From an uncultured Lachnospiraceae bacterium (GTDB lineage: Bacteria; Bacillota; Clostridia; Lachnospirales; Lachnospiraceae), in assembly GCA_902780405.1 (NCBI GenBank), contig CACZFI010000007.1, forward strand, positions 1-64,000: a stretch of 64,000 nt of DNA. The letters are read 5' to 3'. The notes under the pieces were generated by a model. The model was not told the origin of the DNA. It did no database searches and saw only the letters and a list, made by a program, of their open reading frames with translations. Within the stretch, counting starts at the first letter, position 1; each line of letters opens with the position of its first letter. Made by a program: the position numbers and the translations under genes. Positions 32,287 through 42,428 of this stretch are shown piece by piece.

Positions 32287-35268
32287 ATGGCAAGAACAAA
32301 GCAGGATTCGCCGGAACTGAATTCGTCGGTCAACATCGTCAAGAAGCACGGTGCGCGTACCATTTTCGCATTTTTGCTGCTTGCCTTGTTTTTCACTGCG
32401 GTCATCTCCGTATTTAACGGGATTGTCAATCATTATGCCAAAAGAAGCATCCAGCAGGAGTCCGAGTGGAATTCCATCCTGCCGGCAGAAGAGTTTGAAA
32501 AGTATCTGATGACCGCAAGGGATTTCATCGTTGTAGCTGAGTACACAATCAGCGAACAGATCAGGAATAAATGTCCCGAAGAGGAGATCATGGATTACCT
32601 GATCAAGAAATCAAAGTACTCCAACGAATCCGGAATCACCGAGACGAACGGCCTGTACGGTTATATCAACGGAAAGTATATGGACGGAATCGGCTGGGAT
32701 CCGGGCGAGGACTTCGATGCGAAGACAAGACCCTGGTATCAGCAGGCGATTCACAATCCGGGCAAGATCACGCTGATCAGTCCTTATTTGGACCGCTACA
32801 GCGGAGAGACGGTCATGACGATGGCCATGTCTTTGGCGGACGGTGAAAGCGTGATCGCTGTGGACATGACAACGGCCCGCGCACAGGAGATCATCGAGAG
32901 TGCACAGGATGAGCGACTGAGCGCTGAGGCTACGCGTATGATCATCGGTAACAACGGTGTCGTCGTAGCGCACACGGACAAGACCGAGATCGGTAGGAAT
33001 TACAGAGAAGAAAAGGACACACTCGGTGGCCGCGTGATCGAGAAGGCCGATCAGACCGAAGACAACAGCTTTGATATTACCTATCACGGGAACCATTATA
33101 TCGCAAGCTATGTGACCTTCGATAACGGCTGGTACTGTATCGCTGTGGTAGAGGCGAAAGAGGTGTACCAACCGATCCGCGTGATGATCGCTGTCGGAAT
33201 CGTTGCAGTGCTTATCACCTTTGTGATTTTCCTGATCATTACGATCCGCACGGAAATGCGGGATCGCACGGCTTTAAAACTACAGTCCATCCTCTCGTCA
33301 TCGGCAGACATTTACATGTCGCTGTGCGAGCTTGATGTTATAAACGATACGGTAGAGGAGATCAAGAATGTCAATCCGGCCATACATCAGGCCGTGATGA
33401 GCTGTGATCACAATATGAAAGAGATCTTCCTCGGTATTATGAAAGGGCTTCCGCCCAGCGATACCAAGGACGCTGCCGTAGCATTCACCGATCTGTCGAC
33501 GATCGATGAACGTATGAAGGATACAGACATTGCCACGCTTGAGTATTTAAGCTATGGCGGAATCTGGGTCAGAGCGAGGTTTGTCGTCTCCGCCAGAACA
33601 GCGGAGGGCAAGGTTGCCCGCGTACTGTGGATGCTTGAGAATATCGATGAAGAGCGAAAGAATCGTGAGCATCTGATCTCTCTGTCCGAGAGAGCGCTTG
33701 CGGCGAGTGAGGCAAAATCGGCCTTCCTTTCCAACATGTCGCACGAGATTCGAACCCCGATCAACTCCATCCTCGGATTCAACGAGATGGTTTTGAGGGA
33801 GACCAAGGAATCCAACGTCCTTGAGTACTCCAAGAATATCAGATCCGCAGGGGACACCTTGCTCGGGATCATCAACGATATTCTTGATTTTTCCAAGATC
33901 GAATCGGGGAAACTCGAGTTGATCGAAGCAGAGTATGATTTGGCGTCCATGCTGAATGATTTAGTTAATATGACCCGCACAAGGATCGGATCGAAGGACC
34001 TTCGATTGATCCTGCGGTTTGATCCGGATATGCCGGAGGGATTATACGGTGATGACGTAAGAATCAAGCAGATCATCACCAACATTCTGACCAATGCGGT
34101 CAAATACACGGAGAAGGGCAGTGTGACCTTCAGAGTAGGGCACGAGAAGATCGAAGGAGATCCGGATCACGTGAACCTGAAAGTCTCCGTGGAAGATACC
34201 GGAATCGGTATCAAACGAGAGGATCTCAGCAAGATTTTCTCGGAGTTCGAACGCGTGGATCAAAAGAAGACGCGAAGCATTGAGGGAACCGGACTTGGTA
34301 TGTCCATTACCCAGAGCCTTCTTTCCATGATGGGCAGCAAGCTCTCCGTTGAAAGTATCTACGGAGAGGGTTCCGTCTTTTCCTTCTTGCTTAAGCAGAA
34401 GGTTGTCAACTGGGATCCGATCGGCGACTACGAACGGGCGTATGCAAAGTACGCCAAGAATCAGGAACGCTACAATGAACGCTTCCAGGCACCGGATGCC
34501 AGAGTGCTCATTGTGGATGATACACAGATGAATCTGGTGGTCTTTGCCGGACTTCTAAAGAAGACCGGCGTCAAGATCGATACGGCCCTTTCCGGCGACG
34601 AAGGTATCCGCATGGCCAAGATGCGCAGATACGATATGATCTTCCTGGATCATATGATGCCGTCCAAGGATGGTATCGAGACCTTGCAGGAGATGCGCAG
34701 ACTGGGCGCAGTCGATCCGGAAACTCCGGTGATCTGTCTCACGGCGAATGCCATCTCGGGTGCGAAGGAGTTTTATCTTGAGTCGGGATTCACCGATTAT
34801 CTGTCCAAGCCCATCGATCCGAAGGCCTTGGAAGAAATGATGTATGCGTATCTTCCGAAGCACAAGATCACAAGCGAAGGAAAAAATGAGGGCCGCAGGG
34901 CGGAACAGGGACTTCCCGGAGAGCTGTTCCACATTCTGGAACTTGATGTGGCAGCAGGGGTTGCAACCCTCGGATCCGAAGACCTCTATCGAAAGGTGCT
35001 TCGCGGATTTCCGGAGACCATTGATTCGATCATTGCGTCGATCAAGGTCTATCGCGAAGAAGATCAGTATGAGGATGTGCTGGCCGGTATCAGTTCCGTC
35101 ATTGATGTGGCTGATACGATCGGAGCGACATGGATCGGAAAAAAAGCAAGGGAACTCGAGGCAGCCGGTGATGCCGGCGACAAGGAACAGGTTTATACGG
35201 GTCTTACGGAACTTATGAGTCGCTGCAGGGAACTGCGGGACAAGGTCGTGGGACTCGATGATAAATAA
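32287..35268 (+). CDS. Hybrid sensor histidine kinase (dCache-HisKA-HATPase-REC-degenerate Hpt)
   Basis: 993 aa. Two membrane helices (about 20-45 and 299-322) flank a roughly 250-aa extracellular sensor resembling a double Cache domain (DPGEDFDAKTRPWYQQA, ISPYLDRYSGETVMTMA). Then HisKA with SHEIRTP (His486), HATPase with NILTNAVKYT, EDTGIGI and GTGLGMS, and a receiver with phospho-acceptor Asp788 (MIFLDHMMP). The last 110 residues look like an Hpt domain, but Ser936 occupies the place of the phospho-His. ATG 32287 has GGGGG five bases upstream. It precedes purA by 25 bp, an odd pairing. Confidence 0.9.
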   Translation: MARTKQDSPELNSSVNIVKKHGARTIFAFLLLALFFTAVISVFNGIVNHYAKRSIQQESEWNSILPAEEFEKYLMTARDFIVVAEYTISEQIRNKCPEEEIMDYLIKKSKYSNESGITETNGLYGYINGKYMDGIGWDPGEDFDAKTRPWYQQAIHNPGKITLISPYLDRYSGETVMTMAMSLADGESVIAVDMTTARAQEIIESAQDERLSAEATRMIIGNNGVVVAHTDKTEIGRNYREEKDTLGGRVIEKADQTEDNSFDITYHGNHYIASYVTFDNGWYCIAVVEAKEVYQPIRVMIAVGIVAVLITFVIFLIITIRTEMRDRTALKLQSILSSSADIYMSLCELDVINDTVEEIKNVNPAIHQAVMSCDHNMKEIFLGIMKGLPPSDTKDAAVAFTDLSTIDERMKDTDIATLEYLSYGGIWVRARFVVSARTAEGKVARVLWMLENIDEERKNREHLISLSERALAASEAKSAFLSNMSHEIRTPINSILGFNEMVLRETKESNVLEYSKNIRSAGDTLLGIINDILDFSKIESGKLELIEAEYDLASMLNDLVNMTRTRIGSKDLRLILRFDPDMPEGLYGDDVRIKQIITNILTNAVKYTEKGSVTFRVGHEKIEGDPDHVNLKVSVEDTGIGIKREDLSKIFSEFERVDQKKTRSIEGTGLGMSITQSLLSMMGSKLSVESIYGEGSVFSFLLKQKVVNWDPIGDYERAYAKYAKNQERYNERFQAPDARVLIVDDTQMNLVVFAGLLKKTGVKIDTALSGDEGIRMAKMRRYDMIFLDHMMPSKDGIETLQEMRRLGAVDPETPVICLTANAISGAKEFYLESGFTDYLSKPIDPKALEEMMYAYLPKHKITSEGKNEGRRAEQGLPGELFHILELDVAAGVATLGSEDLYRKVLRGFPETIDSIIASIKVYREEDQYEDVLAGISSVIDVADTIGATWIGKKARELEAAGDAGDKEQVYTGLTELMSRCRELRDKVVGLDDK

Positions 35269-35293
35269 CGACACTAGAAATGGAGGAATTCAC

Positions 35294-36574
35294 ATGGTAC
35301 AGGCAGTAGTAGGGGCCAACTGGGGCGATGAAGGCAAAGGCAAGATCACGGACATGCTGGCAGAGAAGGCGGACATTATCGTACGTTTTCAGGGAGGCGC
35401 CAACGCAGGTCACACGATCGTAAACGATTACGGCAAATTTGCGCTTCATACCTTACCTTCCGGCGTATTTTATGATCACACCACCAGCATCATCGGTAAC
35501 GGCGTGGCATTAAATATCCCGATTCTATTTAAGGAGATCAAATCCATTACGGATCAGGGCGTTCCGGCTCCGAAGATCCTTGTTTCGGATCGTGCACAGA
35601 TCGTGATGCCGTATCATATCCTGTTTGATCAGTACGAGGAGGAGCGTCTCGGCGGAAAGTCCTTCGGTTCCACAAAGTCCGGTATCGCACCCTTCTACTC
35701 GGATAAATACGCCAAGATCGGTTTTCAGGTAAGCGAACTCTTTGATGAGGAACTTCTGAAGGAGAAGATCGAGCGCGTGCTTGTAACCAAGAATATCATC
35801 CTTGAGAATCTCTACAAGAAGCCTGCCATCGATGCCGGAGAGCTTTTTGAGACGATGATGGAATACAAGAAGATGGTTGAGCCCTATGTATGCGACGTAA
35901 GCGCATTCCTCTGGGATGCCATCAAGGAAGGCAAGAACATCCTGCTTGAGGGACAGCTTGGTTCCCTGAAGGATCCCGATCACGGTATCTACCCGATGGT
36001 AACATCTTCTTCCACACTGGCTGCATACGGAGCTATCGGCGCCGGTATCCCTCCTTATGAGATTAAGAAGATCGTGACGGTTGTGAAGGCTTACTCTTCC
36101 GCAGTAGGAGCGGGCGCCTTTGTAAGCGAGATCTTCGGCGATGAGGCGGATGAGCTGCGCAGACGCGGCGGTGACGGCGGAGAGTACGGCGCAACGACAG
36201 GAAGACCCAGACGTATGGGATGGTTTGACTGCGTGGCTACAAAGTACGGATGCCGTATTCAGGGTACCACGGATGTGGCTTTCACGGTACTTGATGTACT
36301 CGGTTATTTAGATGAGATTCCTGTCTGTGTCGGATACGAGATTGACGGAGAGGTGACCACGGACTTCCCGACCACCTATCGTCTCGAGAAGGCAAAGCCT
36401 GTTTTAAAGACACTTCCCGGATGGAAGTGTGATATCCGTGGAATCAAGAAGTATGAGGATCTCCCGGAGAACTGCAGAAAGTACATCGAATTTGTGGAAA
36501 AAGAGATCGGCTTCCCGATTACCATGGTTTCCAACGGACCGAAGAGAAGCGATATCATCTACAGAAACGCATAA
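35294..36574 (+). CDS. purA: Adenylosuccinate synthetase
   Basis: 426 aa. Converts IMP, aspartate and GTP to adenylosuccinate, the step before PurB. Contains NWGDEGKGK, the FQGGANAGHT loop, GATTGRPRRMGWFD and the QGTTDVAF segment. ATG 35294 follows GGAGG by 7 bases. Probably read through from the kinase gene, as no terminator or clear promoter is seen in the 25-bp gap. Confidence 0.96.
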   Translation: MVQAVVGANWGDEGKGKITDMLAEKADIIVRFQGGANAGHTIVNDYGKFALHTLPSGVFYDHTTSIIGNGVALNIPILFKEIKSITDQGVPAPKILVSDRAQIVMPYHILFDQYEEERLGGKSFGSTKSGIAPFYSDKYAKIGFQVSELFDEELLKEKIERVLVTKNIILENLYKKPAIDAGELFETMMEYKKMVEPYVCDVSAFLWDAIKEGKNILLEGQLGSLKDPDHGIYPMVTSSSTLAAYGAIGAGIPPYEIKKIVTVVKAYSSAVGAGAFVSEIFGDEADELRRRGGDGGEYGATTGRPRRMGWFDCVATKYGCRIQGTTDVAFTVLDVLGYLDEIPVCVGYEIDGEVTTDFPTTYRLEKAKPVLKTLPGWKCDIRGIKKYEDLPENCRKYIEFVEKEIGFPITMVSNGPKRSDIIYRNA

Positions 36575-36580
36575 GAACTA

Positions 36581-36614
36581 TCAAAAATGCCGCGAGTGAT
36601 CGCGGCATTTTTGA
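36581..36614. terminator. Bidirectional terminator between purA and birA
   Basis: A 15-bp perfect stem TCAAAAATGCCGCGA with a GTGA loop and the matching 3' arm ending TTTTTGA. Confidence 0.92.
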
Positions 36615-36630
36615 TATCTTTGTTATTTGG

Positions 36631-37497
36631 TTAAACCGGCTGACCGGGAAATCTTACCGAAATCTCGCCGCTTGATACAGGCATTGTCTGTCCCTGACTG
36701 TCCCGCACCATCAAATCTCCGTCGGCGTTGATGCCGAGACAGGTGTAGGTGGGAAGGTCTTCCGTGCTTATGGAATAAGGGTCTGCAGCCGTAGTGGTTC
36801 TGCTGTAAGGGATCAGGCAGATCTCACTGCCGTTGCCCAAAAGCTTTTGGTTGTAGGCCCCGACAATGGAAGCAACAGAAGCGTGCTTCACGTACTTGTC
36901 GTACTCCCGGAAGAAGATTTCAAAAAAGAGTGCAAGCAGCGCATCCTTGTCGGTCTTGGTTCCGGTAGCCATATAGATAGATCCGGCCTTGGCACCGACC
37001 GACTTCGGGAAACTTTCATTGTTGATGTTCGCACCGATGCCGATGATGACTGCACGTGAGCCGGGAGCGATGTTTTCTTCGACTTCAACGGATTCCGTCA
37101 GAATACCGACGATCTTCCTACCGGAAAGAAGGATATCGTTCGGCCACTTGATCTGCGTGGCTGCGCCCGTCAGCTTGTCGATGGCAGCGGACATGGCGTA
37201 GGCAGCCAGGATGGTAAGACCGGGAAGCTTCTCGGCGGGAAGCTTCGGTATCACGATCAGGCTCATATAGATGCTGTCCGTGCTGTCGGAGACAAAGGTT
37301 CTTCCGAGCCGCCCCTTGCCCGCGGTCTGTGTGTCCGCAAGGATCAGGGTGCCTGAAGCGGCATACGTGGAAAGAAGCCGCTTGGCGGCTTCGTTCGTCG
37401 AGTCGATGACCGGATGGTGGATGATACATCGAATGCCCTTATACTTCGTCGGACTGATCGGTGGCTGATTTGTCGGTAGTTTCAGATGTGTGTTCAT
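36631..37497 (-). CDS. birA: Biotin-[acetyl-CoA-carboxylase] ligase, short form without HTH
   Basis: About 288 aa. Attaches biotin to carboxylase carrier proteins. Shows IDSTNEAAK, TQTAGKGRLGR (biotinyl-AMP loop), IKWPNDI and GIGANIN; the C-terminal domain is present. The regulatory helix-turn-helix of long BirA proteins is absent. The start is uncertain: ATG 37497 lies inside the upstream gene (59-bp overlap) with only a weak AGGAA site, so translation is probably coupled. Confidence 0.88.
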   Translation of the reverse strand: MNTHLKLPTNQPPISPTKYKGIRCIIHHPVIDSTNEAAKRLLSTYAASGTLILADTQTAGKGRLGRTFVSDSTDSIYMSLIVIPKLPAEKLPGLTILAAYAMSAAIDKLTGAATQIKWPNDILLSGRKIVGILTESVEVEENIAPGSRAVIIGIGANINNESFPKSVGAKAGSIYMATGTKTDKDALLALFFEIFFREYDKYVKHASVASIVGAYNQKLLGNGSEICLIPYSRTTTAADPYSISTEDLPTYTCLGINADGDLMVRDSQGQTMPVSSGEISVRFPGQPV

Positions 37498-37996
37498 GGT
37501 TTTCTGCGTTCCTGTATTTCTCGGGTATTTCGATATCGGATTCCTCGTTATCCTTGTGAGGAATGCGTTCGTTGACAAAGTTGTAAATTCTTGCGCACAG
37601 CTCGCCTTTCATGGTGAAGGGAATGACGTAAGCACGTCGGCCGGCTTTGACGTTCAGGATGGGGAAGAGTCCCGCCTCGTCCGCAAGTACCATGGTGACA
37701 AATTCAATCTGCTCAAAATCGTAGTGGGTCACGCCGTAGCGATGGGTGACGGTAAGTCCTTCGTCGTCGAAACGATAGGTGATATCGTAGGCGGACTGAC
37801 GGAAGGAACTGTAGATCAGATAGAGTCCGTAGGCACCAAGCAGCAACATAAACATCATGGTGAGCATGGGGTGTTTAATGAAGCCTTTAAGCATCGTTAC
37901 AAACTGCAGTACCGCGATCAGGAAGAAGACACTTCCGAGGATACGATAAGAGATGCGGTTGGCACTTCGCTTATTCACTGTATACGTAAAACTCAT
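37439..37996 (-). CDS. YcxB-like membrane protein
   Basis: 185 aa: two membrane helices (about 18-36 and 44-62, separated by a short loop) followed by a PH-like beta domain (YDITYRFDDEGLTVTHRYG, YDFEQIEFV, RAYVIPFT) and a charged Glu/Asp tail. This layout matches the YcxB-like family of unknown function. ATG 37996 has GAGAGGT 6 bases upstream. A TATAAT box (38029-38034 region, minus strand) lies close to the divergent icd promoter. Confidence 0.75.
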   Translation of the reverse strand: MSFTYTVNKRSANRISYRILGSVFFLIAVLQFVTMLKGFIKHPMLTMMFMLLLGAYGLYLIYSSFRQSAYDITYRFDDEGLTVTHRYGVTHYDFEQIEFVTMVLADEAGLFPILNVKAGRRAYVIPFTMKGELCARIYNFVNERIPHKDNEESDIEIPEKYRNAENHEHTSETTDKSATDQSDEV

Positions 37997-38064
37997 AGGT
38001 ATACCTCTCTTGTACATTTGCCCCATTATAGCACAGGAAGTCGGTAAAGAAAAGCGTGTATGAT

Positions 38065-38093
38065 TTGACGCTTTTGTACGAAAATGCTACAAT
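38065..38093 (+). promoter_or_regulatory. Promoter of icd
   Basis: TTGACG (38065-38070), 17 bp, TACAAT (38088-38093). Confidence 0.75.
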
Positions 38094-38126
38094 ATTGTGA
38101 GCAATTTTTGTCAGGAGGACACATTT

Positions 38127-39335
38127 ATGAGTAAGATTCAGATGACAACACCCCTTGTGGAGATGGACGGAGACGAGATGACAAGAATCCTTTGGCAGAT
38201 GATCAAGGATGAACTTATCTTACCGTTTATAGATTTAAAGTCCGAGTACTATGATCTCGGACTCGCGCACCGCGATGAGACGGATGACAAGGTCACATTT
38301 GATTCCGCTTATGCTACCAAGAAGTACGGCGTTGCGGTAAAATGTGCAACCATCACTCCGAATGCGGCGAGAGTGACGGAGTACAACTTAAAGGAAATGT
38401 GGAAGAGCCCCAACGGAACCATCCGTGCCATCCTGGACGGAACCGTATTCCGTGCACCCATCATCGTAAAGGGCATCGAGCCTTGCGTGAAGAACTGGGA
38501 GTCCCCCATCACCATCGCAAGACATGCTTACGGTGACGTGTACAAGGCAAGCGAGATGAAGATCCCCGGTGCCGGCAAGGCAGAGCTTGTATATACGGAC
38601 GAGAACGGCAATGAGACCAGAGAACTGATCCACACATTTAACGGCCCCGGAATCATCCAGGGTATGCACAACTTAAACGGTTCCATCGAGAGCTTCGCAA
38701 GATGCTGCTTCAATTACGCACTTGATATCAAGCAGAGCCTCTGGTTTGCAACCAAGGATACCATCTCCAAGAAATATGATCACACCTTCAAGGACATCTT
38801 CCAGGAGATCTTTGATGCTGAATACAAGGAGAAATTTGATGCTGCGGGCATCGAGTATTTCTATACATTGATCGATGATGCGGTTGCACGTGTGATGAAG
38901 TCCAAGGGCGGATTCATCTGGGCATGCAAGAACTATGACGGCGACGTGATGAGCGATATGCTTTCTTCCGCCTTCGGTTCACTTGCCATGATGACTTCCG
39001 TGCTGGTATCCCCGGACGGAACCTATGAGTATGAGGCTGCACACGGAACCGTACAGCGTCACTACTACAAGCACTTAAAGGGTGAGGAGACATCCACAAA
39101 CTCGGTTGCAACCATCTTCGCATGGACGGGCGCACTTAGAAAGCGCGGCGAGCTTGACGGTATCAGCGAGCTTTCCGATTTTGCGGACAAGCTTGAGAAG
39201 GCCACCATCGACACCATCGAGTCCGGCAAGATGACCAAGGATCTTGCCTTGATCACAACCATGAAGGATGTGACCACCTTAAACAGCGAGGACTTTATCA
39301 AGGCAATTCGCAAGGAACTTGAAGCAATTCTGTAG
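38127..39335 (+). CDS. icd: NADP-dependent isocitrate dehydrogenase (eukaryotic-like dimeric type)
   Basis: 402 aa. Oxidises isocitrate to 2-oxoglutarate. Motifs of subfamily II IDHs are present: [23 protein letters not shown], the SPNGTIR substrate loop and [11 protein letters not shown]. Length fits the family (about 400-415 aa). Single gene with its own promoter and AGGAGGAC site. The chaperone-like operon begins 18 bp later without a visible terminator, so readthrough is possible. Confidence 0.95.
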   Translation: MSKIQMTTPLVEMDGDEMTRILWQMIKDELILPFIDLKSEYYDLGLAHRDETDDKVTFDSAYATKKYGVAVKCATITPNAARVTEYNLKEMWKSPNGTIRAILDGTVFRAPIIVKGIEPCVKNWESPITIARHAYGDVYKASEMKIPGAGKAELVYTDENGNETRELIHTFNGPGIIQGMHNLNGSIESFARCCFNYALDIKQSLWFATKDTISKKYDHTFKDIFQEIFDAEYKEKFDAAGIEYFYTLIDDAVARVMKSKGGFIWACKNYDGDVMSDMLSSAFGSLAMMTSVLVSPDGTYEYEAAHGTVQRHYYKHLKGEETSTNSVATIFAWTGALRKRGELDGISELSDFADKLEKATIDTIESGKMTKDLALITTMKDVTTLNSEDFIKAIRKELEAIL

Positions 39336-39353
39336 AAAGAATGAATTTGTATT

Positions 39354-42300
39354 ATGAAGATCTGGCATATACTCGGCATTGACGAGACGAAGGACAAAGA
39401 AGAGATTAAGAAGGCATATCGCACAAGGCTTACCAAGGTGAACCCCGAGGATGATCCGAAGGGGTTCATGGAGCTTAGGGCGGCTTACGAAGAAGCGGTA
39501 CGCCTTGCGGACGCAAAGGAAGAGGAAACTCCGGAGCTTTCTCCTGTTGCCAAAATGGTCGACGAACTGTACAGCGATTACAATCGTCGCGTGGAAGCGG
39601 ACGAGTGGAGGGCACTTTTTGACCATGATCTCTTTGTGGCATTGGACACGTCCGAAGACAGCTTTCGCGAACTGATGCGGTATCTGCTGGATCATTTTAT
39701 GATGTCACACGAGGTCTGGCAGGTTATCGTGGAGCGCTTTGATGTGAACGCACGAAAGAAAGAACTCTCCGAGATCTTTCCGGAGAACTTTCTCGATTAC
39801 ATGATCAACAATGCCACCTATGACGATCCCATCGATCACAAGCTGTTCGAGGGTGATGTGTCGCAGTTTGATGATTATCTCGACTGTTATATGAAGGCGG
39901 ATTCCGCCCTGAGAAGACATGACACGGAGGAGGTAGAACGCCTGCTTGACGAGCTTGCGGAATTCGATGTAAGCCATCCTTATGCGGATCTGTTCAGAAA
40001 CCGCTTTCTCCTGTCGAAATTCGTGGATCAGTATTCCGAAGACGCAAGAGAGGCAGGAGAGGAAGCCAAGCTTCAGCTGGCCGAGATCAAAGCCAATAAC
40101 ACGCTGCTTCTTGCGGATCTGCCCGAGGATTACCATGTCCTGCTGCAGGCCGGTTTTATCGCACGGGTCGAGGGTGATTACGACGCCGCAAAGGAATTCT
40201 ACGAGAAGGTTCTTTCGGTGAGTGAGGACAATTATCAGGCCAGATGCGAGCTGGCGGAACTTCTGTATCTGACCGGCGAGTATGAGAAGTCGAGAGATGC
40301 ATTTATCGATCTGCTGAAAGAAAACCACTATGACAACGGTATTCGTGCGGCTATGATCCGCGCCAATCAGGCATTGATCGATTCCTACAAGAAGAAGATC
40401 GAAGAGGATCCTTCGGATGACGATACCCGTCTGGAGATGGGATGGAGTTATTACCAAAGCTATGCATTTCAGGACGGTATCGATATCCTCGAAAGCTTTC
40501 GGCCGAAGCCGGAGAAGTACTGTGAGTACTACAATGTCAAAGGAAGAACTTTTCTGTGTCTGAGCCGATATGAGGAGGCCATCGAGTGCTTCAAACTGTG
40601 GAAGGCAGCCATCGAGGCGATTCCAGAGGATGCGGATGACGAGGACAGCTTAAAGAAGAAAAAACGTTACGGCTATGTTAATTTCCTGCTCGGAGACTGC
40701 TATCTGAAACTCAAGGATTTCGGGCCGGCAAGAGAGTATATTATGAAGGCCAAATCCATCCCTCACGAAGAGGAGATTTTGACCTATGAGTCAATCTGTG
40801 AACTCGAGTATGAGTGCGGCAATTACGATGCGTGTATCCGCGCATGCGATGAGTTGAACGAAAAAGACGACAGAAGCTATTTAAGCTATGACTATATGTC
40901 CAAGGCCTGTTATGCGCAAGGCTACTACCGTGAGGCGGTTTCCGCGGCGGAACACGCCATCTCTATCTATCCCTTTGTGGCAGAGACCTACGGACTGTTG
41001 ATCAGGATCTATCTGCGTGCGAAGGAGCCGGATCTGGCAAGACAGGTTCTGGATCGCTTCAGAAGCTATGAGGTGGAAAGCGACTGTATGGACTACCATG
41101 AGGCGCTGATCCTGGAGTATGAAGGAAAGAAAGAAGAACTTGTCGATCTTCTTCAAAAGACGCTCGAGCGAGGTACGATCGCGGATACGGATATCGAGGA
41201 TTATGCCTACATTTATATGATCCTCGGACGTACCTATGCATCACTCGGGGATCATCCGAAGGCACTGCTTGCATATGAGAAGGCAGTCGAGATCAATCCG
41301 GATCACGCGACAGCGCACGGACGCTACGGCGTGGAACTCCGTATGGCGAGCAGATACGAGGAAGCACTCCGGGAGATCAATATTCAGCTTGAGAGAGAAC
41401 CGGACTCGCCGTATTATTATGTAAACCGAGGCATGCTCATGCAGGCTCTCGGAAGTTCGAAGGACTCCATCCGCGATTTTGAAGAGGCCTTGAAATACGA
41501 GCCCGAGAATGCGTACTGTCATTACAAGATAGGTTATACGTTAGAATCCGAGAATGCATTCGAAGAGGCACTGGTCCATTACGATCAGGCGATTGCCATC
41601 ACCGATCCCTACTGGGAGGATGAACGCAAGGATTCCATGATCGCCAAGTGCAGGGTGCTGCAGTGCCTGATGCGATTCGATGAGGCCAACGAGCTTTATG
41701 CCGCATACGAGAAAGAGTACGGTCTCGCGAGTGATATGGTGGATGACTGGTCCACACTGCTTTCGAGAGAGAATCGTCTGAACGAAGCGATCGATCTTTT
41801 GAAGCGCGGTATCGATGTGCTTCCGGACGATGCGCAAAGCCTGATCTACTCCATGATCTGTATTGCCGGAAGATCGGATTATATCGGTGTCGCAAGGGAG
41901 GCAGCGGAGCTCGGTTTAGAACGGATCCCGAACGATCCTTACGTATATGCAAATCTGGCATCCATTCTCCGGGAACTCGAGGAGAATGCCGAGGCGAAGA
42001 AGTATTTCGAAAAGGCGGTCGAGTTTGACGAGGGTATGAAGGAGAATCTCTACCCGGAGCTGGTGGAAGTGATGTACGTGCTTTCCAAGCCGCTTGTTTT
42101 TAAGCCGACCAAGCTGATCGAGCAGGCGATGAAAGCGAAGGAAAAGCGTGAGACACCGCACAATTTGCTGAAACTTGCAAAGTTATACAGAGTCCTTAAG
42201 AAGACGGACGAAGCGCTTGCCGTATGCAAGAAGGCACTTGCCGTAAAACGATGCAGAGATTGCGTCTACGGCAGATGTCACGAGATCATCTTCCAGAAGG

Positions 42301-42428
42301 GACTGATCTATGAATCAATCAAGGATTATAAAACCGCATACGAGTGTTATGCGGAAGCACTTAGAATCTGCGGACGCAATCAGACCTATGAGAACGCCAT
42401 GCAGAGAGTATCGAGGAAAATCAAATGA
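39354..42428 (+). CDS. Large TPR protein with a divergent J-like N-terminal domain
   Basis: 1024 aa. Residues 1-60 resemble a J-domain ([23 protein letters not shown] ... [11 protein letters not shown]), but the Hsp70-stimulating HPD is NPE (VNPEDDP). About residues 230-1010 form some fifteen tetratricopeptide-like repeats, clear examples being [39 protein letters not shown] and [18 protein letters not shown] CxxCxxxxC-like pair ([10 protein letters not shown]) lies near the C-terminus. It overlaps the Hsp70 gene by 4 bp. Inferred role: client-recruiting co-chaperone of that Hsp70. Confidence 0.87.
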   Translation: MKIWHILGIDETKDKEEIKKAYRTRLTKVNPEDDPKGFMELRAAYEEAVRLADAKEEETPELSPVAKMVDELYSDYNRRVEADEWRALFDHDLFVALDTSEDSFRELMRYLLDHFMMSHEVWQVIVERFDVNARKKELSEIFPENFLDYMINNATYDDPIDHKLFEGDVSQFDDYLDCYMKADSALRRHDTEEVERLLDELAEFDVSHPYADLFRNRFLLSKFVDQYSEDAREAGEEAKLQLAEIKANNTLLLADLPEDYHVLLQAGFIARVEGDYDAAKEFYEKVLSVSEDNYQARCELAELLYLTGEYEKSRDAFIDLLKENHYDNGIRAAMIRANQALIDSYKKKIEEDPSDDDTRLEMGWSYYQSYAFQDGIDILESFRPKPEKYCEYYNVKGRTFLCLSRYEEAIECFKLWKAAIEAIPEDADDEDSLKKKKRYGYVNFLLGDCYLKLKDFGPAREYIMKAKSIPHEEEILTYESICELEYECGNYDACIRACDELNEKDDRSYLSYDYMSKACYAQGYYREAVSAAEHAISIYPFVAETYGLLIRIYLRAKEPDLARQVLDRFRSYEVESDCMDYHEALILEYEGKKEELVDLLQKTLERGTIADTDIEDYAYIYMILGRTYASLGDHPKALLAYEKAVEINPDHATAHGRYGVELRMASRYEEALREINIQLEREPDSPYYYVNRGMLMQALGSSKDSIRDFEEALKYEPENAYCHYKIGYTLESENAFEEALVHYDQAIAITDPYWEDERKDSMIAKCRVLQCLMRFDEANELYAAYEKEYGLASDMVDDWSTLLSRENRLNEAIDLLKRGIDVLPDDAQSLIYSMICIAGRSDYIGVAREAAELGLERIPNDPYVYANLASILRELEENAEAKKYFEKAVEFDEGMKENLYPELVEVMYVLSKPLVFKPTKLIEQAMKAKEKRETPHNLLKLAKLYRVLKKTDEALAVCKKALAVKRCRDCVYGRCHEIIFQKGLIYESIKDYKTAYECYAEALRICGRNQTYENAMQRVSRKIK

